This document shows, one piece after another, positions 40,558-45,174 of a stretch of DNA of 45,174 bases. Origin of the DNA: JBGTFE01 sp041747435 (GTDB taxonomy: Bacteria; Acidobacteriota; Blastocatellia; Pyrinomonadales; Pyrinomonadaceae); NCBI GenBank assembly GCA_041747435.1, contig JBGTFE010000024.1, positions 1 through 45,174 on the forward strand. The letters run 5' to 3'. The notes below the pieces were generated by a model, which was not told where the DNA came from, ran no database searches, and saw only the letters and a program-made list of their open reading frames with translations. Both the position numbers and the translations under genes were made by a program. Positions within the stretch are counted from its first letter, which is position 1, and each line of letters begins with the position of its first letter.

Positions 40558-41916
40558 TTAAAAAAAGCGCGAAACGTCAAGAAACAAGGTAAAGACCATC
40601 AGAAGCAGAATTATCGCCAATCCTGCGAATTGGATCTTTTCCCTAATCGCCATCGAAAGCGTTTTGCCGAACCACGACATAACTTTTTCGATTCCGAGCA
40701 CCATGATCTGTCCGCCGTCCAGCAGCGGAATCGGCAAAAGATTAAAAATGCCGAGATTCAGGCTGATGATCGCCAGAATCGAAATAAGTCCGACAAATCC
40801 GGCGTCGCGAACAACTTGCGAGATGATCTGAACAATGCCCACCGGACCTGCCAAACCGGCGTCTTTCACAGAGCGCTGTCCGGAGAATAATTGTCCGAGG
40901 ACTTTCCCGGTCAGGCGAATCATTTCAACATTCGTATTGACCGCAAACCCCGCCGCTTGCCCGACACCGACCTTCTCGCGCGTATCGATCTTCGCGGCTT
41001 CGAATCTGATCCCGATCCGGTATTCGCCGTCAGACATAACGGCATTGATATCCACTATCTTTCGTTCGCCGCCGCGCTCGATCGTCAACTTAAACGGCTC
41101 ACCTTTCGTTTCGCCGATCAAAGCTCTAAGGCTAACGATATTTCTAACCGATGTCTCGTTGAATGCGAGTACGCGGTCGCCGGTTTCCAAAACTTTCCCG
41201 GCGGGCATATCCGGCGAAACCACGCCAACGATAACCGGTTCTGCTTCGCCGTCTGGCTGGAGATCGAGCGAGCCGGCAACGTTTCCGTTTCTTTCAACTT
41301 TTGACGGTTTGATCTTTAGCTCAAGGCGTTTTTCACCGCGCTCGACCGTTATCGGAATTTCCTTTTCGGGCATTACGAGCGAATCGTGCTCGATGCGTTG
41401 CCAGGTCGGATTTTCCACGCCGTCAAAAACAACGATCCGATCGCCTGCTTTTACGCCCGCTTGTTCCGCCGCGCCGGCAGCGCTGACAAAACCGACGATC
41501 GGCGCCGGCATTGAAGGAACGCCGTAAAATATTGCGCCGAAAAACGGAATGGCGAGCGCAAGGACGATATTCATGAACGGTCCGCCGATCATCACGAGAA
41601 ATTTTTGCCAACGCGGACGAAGCTCGTATAGCTCGGATTCGGGAACTTTCTCCTCGTCTGAAGCACCGCCTTCAAGCGGAGCGGTAACCTCGTCGCCGTA
41701 AAGCTTTACGTACGCGCCGAGCGGGATCGCGCTGATGCGATAATCGGTGTGACCTTTTTTGAAACCCCAAACGCGCGGTCCGAGACCAAAAAATGAATAC
41801 GCTTCAACGCGCATTCCGAAAAATTTGGCGACCATAAAATGTCCAAATTCATGGATATTTATAGCAACGCCGAGAACAAAAATGACTGCAAGTATAACTA
41901 TTAAAATATCGGGCAT
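40558..41916 (-). CDS. rseP: RseP-type site-2 protease
   Basis: A 452-residue intramembrane zinc protease of family M50B. The zinc ligands are in NIHEFGHF (His22, Glu23, His26) in the first helix; two PDZ domains follow at about 125-215 and 215-300, and the third helix region contains NLGIFNLLPIPLLDGGQI with the metal Asp. It cuts transmembrane anti-sigma factors and leftover signal peptides. It sits between dxr and ispG, a gene order seen in many bacteria (dxr-rseP). Its own substrate here is unknown. Confidence 0.94.
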   Translation of the reverse strand: MPDILIVILAVIFVLGVAINIHEFGHFMVAKFFGMRVEAYSFFGLGPRVWGFKKGHTDYRISAIPLGAYVKLYGDEVTAPLEGGASDEEKVPESELYELRPRWQKFLVMIGGPFMNIVLALAIPFFGAIFYGVPSMPAPIVGFVSAAGAAEQAGVKAGDRIVVFDGVENPTWQRIEHDSLVMPEKEIPITVERGEKRLELKIKPSKVERNGNVAGSLDLQPDGEAEPVIVGVVSPDMPAGKVLETGDRVLAFNETSVRNIVSLRALIGETKGEPFKLTIERGGERKIVDINAVMSDGEYRIGIRFEAAKIDTREKVGVGQAAGFAVNTNVEMIRLTGKVLGQLFSGQRSVKDAGLAGPVGIVQIISQVVRDAGFVGLISILAIISLNLGIFNLLPIPLLDGGQIMVLGIEKVMSWFGKTLSMAIREKIQFAGLAIILLLMVFTLFLDVSRFF

Positions 41917-41999
41917 TTTTTCTTAAATTCTTTCCTCAAAAACTTGATTTTTAGAACCGATTTCGTCAAATCAAGTTGCAAACAAAAGTGTAAACAAAC

Positions 42000-42100
42000 G
42001 GGAGCGCCGGCATCTTGCCGGCACCGTCGCATAGCGACGCAAACCGTAAAAATTAATTTTGAACGCTTTATGCGTTCATTGCCGGCAATGCTGCCGGCGC
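42000..42100. repeat. Multi-hairpin intergenic element, copy B
   Basis: Hairpins lie at 42006-42022 (GCCGGC/GCCGGC), 42025-42039 (CGTCGC-ATA-GCGACG), 42061-42077 (GAACGC/GCGTTC) and 42081-42098 (GCCGGC/GCCGGC). The same scaffold is at 13859-13950 with a different stem sequence. It overlaps the last codons and the stop of dxr. Confidence 0.75.
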
Positions 42101-43255
42101 TACTGCCAGCTTCATTATAGCGCGATTTCGCGCCCACGCATCGCTTTCCAGAATGATTTCGAGTTTCGAAGCGTCTTTTATTTCGTGCTCGGTCATTACG
42201 TTTTCGATAATTTTCGGAATCTCGCTTAACCGAATTTTGCCGTCTAAAAAAGCTTTGACCGCGATCTCGTTTGCCGCGTTCAAAACCGCCGGCATCGTTC
42301 CGCCTTTTTTGAGGGCTTTATACGCCAAATTCAGACACGGAAACTTTTCGGTGTCGGGATTTTCGAACGTCAGATCCGAAAGTTTTGAGAAATCGAGCGA
42401 CGTAAGTTCGGCGGCTTTTCTCGCCGGATAAGTCAAAGCATATTGGATCGCGTGACGCATATCAGCGACGCCAAGCTGCGCGATTATCGAACCGTCGATC
42501 AGCTCGACCATCGAATGAATTATCGATTGCGGATGCACGACGACCGAAATTTCACTTGCGACAAAACCAAAAAGCCAATGCGCTTCGATCACTTCCAAGC
42601 CTTTATTCATCAGCGTTGCCGAATCGATCGTGATCTTGTCGCCCATTTTCCAGTTCGGGTGATTGAGCGCTTCCTCGCGCGTTGCGTTTTCAATTTCTTC
42701 TTTGGATCTTTCGCGAAAAGGTCCACCCGAAGCGGTTAAAATCAAACGTCTTACCTCGCTTCGCTTTTCACCGCGCAGACATTGATGCAGCGCATTGTGT
42801 TCGGAATCGACGGGCAAGATTTCCGCGTTATTTTCTCTCGCGGCTTTGGTCATCAATTCGCCAGCCATCACGAGCGTTTCCTTGTTCGCCAGCGCGACTC
42901 GTTTTCCGGCTTCGAGCGCGCGCAAAGTCGGAACAAAACCGATCGCGCCGACCGTTGCCGAAACAACCGTTTCCGCTTTTTCGTGCGTCGCGACGGCGAT
43001 CAAGCCTTTTTCACCGAGCTCGATCTTTGGAATTTTCGCGTCTAATTCGTGAAGCTTTTTTGTCAAAGTTTCCGCGCACGATTCGTCTTCGACCGAAACC
43101 ATTTCCGGCTCAAAACGCGCGACTTGCGCGGTAAACTTTTCCATATTTTTTCCCGCGCCGAGCGCAACCACGCGGAAATCTTTGAGGTGCTCGACGACTT
43201 TGAGCGCATTACAGCCGATCGAACCGGTTGAGCCTAAAATTGAGATAGATTTCAT
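42068..43255 (-). CDS. dxr: 1-deoxy-D-xylulose 5-phosphate reductoisomerase
   Basis: About 395 residues from ATG at 43255 (MKSISILGSTGSIG), the NADPH-binding start of DXR. It makes MEP from DXP, the committed step of the MEP pathway. ALANKETLVMAGEL, PVDSEHNALHQCL, LTASGGPFR and the WKMGDKITIDSATLMNKGLEVIEAH segment are all typical. The C-terminal residues (about the last 12, ending APAALPAMNA) are encoded by the intergenic repeat, so the native end may have been replaced. The frame extends back to 43303, but the GxTGSIG start fixes 43255. Confidence 0.96.
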   Translation of the reverse strand: MKSISILGSTGSIGCNALKVVEHLKDFRVVALGAGKNMEKFTAQVARFEPEMVSVEDESCAETLTKKLHELDAKIPKIELGEKGLIAVATHEKAETVVSATVGAIGFVPTLRALEAGKRVALANKETLVMAGELMTKAARENNAEILPVDSEHNALHQCLRGEKRSEVRRLILTASGGPFRERSKEEIENATREEALNHPNWKMGDKITIDSATLMNKGLEVIEAHWLFGFVASEISVVVHPQSIIHSMVELIDGSIIAQLGVADMRHAIQYALTYPARKAAELTSLDFSKLSDLTFENPDTEKFPCLNLAYKALKKGGTMPAVLNAANEIAVKAFLDGKIRLSEIPKIIENVMTEHEIKDASKLEIILESDAWARNRAIMKLAVAPAALPAMNA

Positions 43256-43331
43256 AAAAAAACGAAAGAACAGATTAACACAAACCGGTCGAATTCGCGG
43301 CAAAAACTTTAGATTCTCGCTCGGTCAATAG

Positions 43332-43360
43332 GCGACTTTACGCCTTTGGAGAAAAGTCGC
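43332..43360 (+). other. Hairpin in the 5' region of the 43452 gene
   Basis: GCGACTTT (43332-43339) and AAAGTCGC (43353-43360) form a perfect 8-bp stem with a 13-nt loop. Further on, 43395-43428 has another weakly paired region (CTCTCAAGCGACAGC with TTAAGAG and TGTCGC). It may structure the leader of the basic secreted protein gene; no known riboswitch fits. Confidence 0.4.
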
Positions 43361-43451
43361 TGCCAACTAACAATGCTTTCAATACGTCAAAGCTCTCAAG
43401 CGACAGCAGCGATTTAAGAGTTGTCGCGAAAAATACAAGGAGGAAAAAATA

Positions 43452-43766
43452 ATGATGAAAAAATTATTTGCGTTATCGCTGATTTTAGGTTCGATGGTTT
43501 TTGCAATTCCGTCAGTGGAAGCAAAGGCGACGAGCAAAAATTCGGTCGAAACGAATAACATTCAAAAAGGTTGGCAGCAGAATAATAAACGAAAAAATCG
43601 GTGGAAAAAGAACCGCAGCTACAATCAAGGTCGCGCGCGTGTGGTCACAAGAACGCGCTTCGTTTACATCAACGGAAGGCGTTATCGCGAAGTCTGGCAA
43701 TATCGTTATTTGCCGAATGGCAGAGTGGAAACGAGACTCCTCGGTCGAACACGAATCTATCGCTAA
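43452..43766 (+). CDS. Small basic secreted protein
   Basis: A 104-residue protein with a signal peptide (LFALSLILGSMVFAIPSVEA) and a very basic mature part rich in Arg, Asn and Tyr (KRKNRWKKNRSYNQGRARVV, TRTRFVYINGRRYREVWQYR). A strong AAGGAGG ribosome site at 43437-43443 lies 8 bp from the ATG, so it is probably well expressed. The YINGRRYREVWQYRYLPNGRVE pattern may be a short beta-hairpin; it could bind nucleic acid or anionic glycans outside the cell. I do not recognise a named family. Confidence 0.75.
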   Translation: MMKKLFALSLILGSMVFAIPSVEAKATSKNSVETNNIQKGWQQNNKRKNRWKKNRSYNQGRARVVTRTRFVYINGRRYREVWQYRYLPNGRVETRLLGRTRIYR

Positions 43767-43803
43767 ACAAAGGATGAGCGAGATTTTTACTCTCCTCTCT
43801 CGC

Positions 43804-44400
43804 TCAATTTTCGTTTTCCTTTTCCGCAAACTTGCGCGCCGTTTCAAAACGGTTTCCCTTTGCTTCTTTTTCCGCTACAAATTGATTAAATTCCGCCGAT
43901 TTATTTCGCGGAACGCTGAGCGTTTTCCAATCTTCGGAGCGAAAATGTTTGGCGAGAAAAGTGATTTGTCCGACGTGATACGCATAATGCGTCAATTGCC
44001 GATTTATCGCTTCGACTATCGTGTGCGGCTCGCCGCGGATCGTGACAAATTTTCCGAAATCTTCTACCGTCAAAGGCTCGATCGCGTCGAAAAGCGCCAG
44101 CCAGCCGTTTTCCCAAAACTTCATCAACGATTCGCGCGAATCTTCATCAAACGCGACAAACTCGCCGTCGCGAAAACGATCGGGCTTTTCGCCGTCGCTC
44201 GTCAAAAAATCGGTCCAGCGCGAGCGCAAGTTTCCGGCGATATGTTTGACGATAACGGCAATCGAATTTGATTCCGGATCGATCGCGCGAAAAAACTCTT
44301 CATCTGAAACTTGCGCCATCGCCTTTTCCGCTATTTCCTTGTAATTGCGAAACGAAAGGATCGCATCCGAAAGATAGTTTTTGATAATTTGTTCGGTCAT
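43804..44400 (-). CDS. DinB-like (DUF1572) protein
   Basis: About 198 residues from ATG at 44400 (MTEQIIKNYL). It is a four-helix DinB/YfiT-type protein; metal-binding His residues are in VIVKHIAGNL and THYAYHVGQITFLA (HxxxH). Relatives act as metal-dependent thiol transferases or are of unknown role. The frame extends to 44598, but the extra codons fall in the hairpin-rich repeat region at 44446-44640, which is not coding. It converges with the basic secreted protein gene. Confidence 0.85.
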   Translation of the reverse strand: MTEQIIKNYLSDAILSFRNYKEIAEKAMAQVSDEEFFRAIDPESNSIAVIVKHIAGNLRSRWTDFLTSDGEKPDRFRDGEFVAFDEDSRESLMKFWENGWLALFDAIEPLTVEDFGKFVTIRGEPHTIVEAINRQLTHYAYHVGQITFLAKHFRSEDWKTLSVPRNKSAEFNQFVAEKEAKGNRFETARKFAEKENEN

Positions 44401-44445
44401 AATCTTTTGTGATTCTCTTAAGACACTAAGTTTACCACTCAACAA

Positions 44446-44640
44446 GTCTGCGTAGCAGACGAAAGCGCGTAGCCCATAGCGCCAGCTATGGGGAAATGAA
44501 AAGAAACAAACGCGAGTTCGCGTAGCGAACGGCAGATAAACGAAAAGAATCTGTCGCTCGTTACGCGAGCTAAATTCGATGTATCGAAATATTCCCATAG
44601 CTCGCGCGATGGGCTAATGGCTTCCATCCGCTACGCGGAT
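44446..44640. repeat. Hairpin cluster next to the transposase
   Basis: Several perfect stem-loops occur: 44446-44460 (GTCTGC-GTA-GCAGAC), 44473-44492 (CCCATAGC-GCCA-GCTATGGG), 44516-44530 (GTTCGC-GTA-GCGAAC), 44556-44570 (GCTCG/CGAGC), 44575-44588 and 44626-44640 (ATCCGC-TAC-GCGGAT). Several share the GC-GTA-GC core. The 44401-44669 gap holds this cluster and no gene. Confidence 0.7.
44513..44536. repeat. 24-bp inverted repeat, left copy
   Basis: This sequence, containing the GTTCGC-GTA-GCGAAC hairpin and the trailing GGCAGA, recurs as an exact inverted copy at 45122-45145. The two flank the IS200-like transposase and probably mark the recognised ends, or are paired REPs. Confidence 0.75.
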
Positions 44641-44669
44641 TTGCGCCCGATGAATTTTGAGAAAAATTC

Positions 44670-45116
44670 CTACCGCCACAAAAATCTCTCATCGAACTCG
44701 ATCCCACTTTTGCTTAATAAATCCTTGAATTCCTCTTCGAAATTAACTCGCGCGTGATGTTGTTCCTGATTTTGAATGTAACGCCGAACGCCTTCGATCT
44801 GCGATTTGCCAACCGTAAAAGCTCCATAACCGTCTTGCCATTCAAACCGTCCGTTTGTAATTCGATTTGCCCAAGCCGATGAATTTGATTTTAGCTCGCG
44901 CATAAAATCCGAAAATTTCGTTGTCGGTTTTAAGTTAACAAGCAAATGTACGTGATCGTTTGTGCCGCCGATTTCGAGCAAGATGCCGTCGAGCCCGCGA
45001 ATTGTTCCGCCAAGATAATCATATAAACGGGGTTTCAGGTCTTTTGTGATAAACGGAAATCGTTCTTTCGTTGCGAAGACGACGTGATATGTAAAATTTA
45101 TGTAGGTGTGCGGCAT
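44670..45116 (-). CDS. tnpA: IS200-family Y1 transposase (TnpA, RAYT-like)
   Basis: About 148 residues from ATG at 45116 (MPHTYINFTYHVVFATKERF). The HUH metal-binding motif is in NDHVHLLVNL (HVH), and the catalytic Tyr is in GVRRYIQNQEQHH. YGAFTVGKSQIEGV and the GIEFDERFLW end match IS200 proteins. It cuts and rejoins single-stranded DNA at hairpins through a 5'-phosphotyrosine. A longer frame to 45161 would read through the right inverted hairpin and was rejected. The gene is intact with no visible frameshift. Confidence 0.93.
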   Translation of the reverse strand: MPHTYINFTYHVVFATKERFPFITKDLKPRLYDYLGGTIRGLDGILLEIGGTNDHVHLLVNLKPTTKFSDFMRELKSNSSAWANRITNGRFEWQDGYGAFTVGKSQIEGVRRYIQNQEQHHARVNFEEEFKDLLSKSGIEFDERFLWR

Positions 45117-45121
45117 CTCTT

Positions 45122-45145
45122 TCTGCCGTTCGCTACGCGAACTCG
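45122..45145. repeat. 24-bp inverted repeat, right copy
   Basis: Exact reverse complement of 44513-44536, starting 6 bp upstream of the transposase start codon. It contains the hairpin GTTCGC-TAC-GCGAAC at 45128-45142, so it may also affect transposase expression. Confidence 0.75.
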
Positions 45146-45174
45146 ACAATTTACATTGCATTATTCCACAGTCT

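Larger units (their letters stand above)
44513..45145. mobile_element. IS200/RAYT-like element between inverted hairpins
   Basis: A single-ORF element of about 630 bp: a Y1 transposase gene (44670-45116) between 24-bp perfect inverted copies of a hairpin-forming sequence. IS200/IS605 elements have subterminal hairpins rather than classical inverted repeats, and RAYT genes are flanked by inverted REPs, so the layout fits the latter better. The exact outer ends are not known; the edge of the window is 29 bp away on the right. Confidence 0.65.

Noticed and set aside
43312..43451. A known riboswitch upstream of the basic secreted protein
   Set aside because: No recognised aptamer core was found; only simple stems are visible.
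43501..44271. A 256-codon plus-strand frame over the basic protein and DinB genes
   Set aside because: It overlaps a gene with signal peptide and strong ribosome site in another frame and is antisense to the DinB motifs.
44401..44598. Longer start for the DinB-like protein
   Set aside because: The extra 66 codons translate the hairpin cluster; the family begins at the ATG at 44400.
45117..45161. Longer start for the transposase
   Set aside because: It reads through the right inverted hairpin; IS200 proteins begin close to MPHTY-like sequence.
1..45174. tRNA or rRNA genes
   Set aside because: No cloverleaf with a GTTCRANNC arm or rRNA-like conserved sequence was seen in the gaps; by-eye search only.

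Overview
The window looks like a chromosomal segment of an Acidobacteriota bacterium, most likely class Blastocatellia (Pyrinomonadales-like). This is inferred from gene content: a membrane protein with a CPTC/FCLEDG zinc ribbon, secreted proteins with pilin-head domains, TolB-like beta-propellers, many secreted proteases, futalosine-type menaquinone synthesis (mqnD) and a dxr-rseP-ispG cluster. No rRNA, tRNA or CRISPR array was found. Most of the window is ordinary core chromosome; accessory DNA appears as small, more A+T-rich patches and many short palindromic intergenic repeats.

Layout. 1-560: a HEPN-type putative toxin with a small partner cut by the window edge. 564-5950: aldehyde dehydrogenase, HtrA protease, zinc alcohol dehydrogenase, a DUF433/DUF5615 toxin-antitoxin pair and a GNAT acetyltransferase. 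5842-8637: two divergent membrane-anchored NTF2-like proteins and two unrecognised genes. 8706-13802: glyA, an inserted protease/membrane-protein cassette, a GT39-like membrane glycosyltransferase and rpiB. 14019-17839: trypsin-TPR protein, tandem pilin-head protein and a lipoprotein lipase of the LCAT type. 17901-21083: larB and ubiX diverge, followed by a methyltransferase and mqnD. 21150-30234: a LolA-like secreted protein, a PlsC-type acyltransferase, an M14 carboxypeptidase, a SpoIID/LytB protein, a DUF4145 gene, a hairpin array, a TolB-like propeller, a possible 27-residue membrane protein and an alpha/beta hydrolase. 30330-32590: a three-gene ABC exporter. 32734-39270: miaA, hfq, tmk, a DPP-IV-type peptidase, holB, a DUF2752 protein and a lipoprotein serine protease, all on the plus strand. 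39343-43255: ispG, rseP and dxr on the minus strand. 43452-45174: a small basic secreted protein, a DinB-like protein and an IS200-type transposase between inverted hairpins.

Functionally the window combines envelope work (HtrA, RseP, SpoIID, PlsC, several secreted proteases and a lipase), isoprenoid and quinone supply (dxr, ispG, mqnD, possibly ubiX), one-carbon metabolism (glyA) and RNA/DNA maintenance (hfq, miaA, tmk, holB).

The most unusual structure is at glyA. A two-gene cassette (trypsin-like protease and membrane protein) lies between two copies of a 35-bp direct repeat that is the 5' end of glyA itself, and the outer copy now opens a 34-codon chimeric reading frame. Other notable points are a transposase flanked by perfect 24-bp inverted hairpins, two distant copies of an intergenic element whose stems covary, and a signal peptide apparently read out of an intergenic repeat arm.
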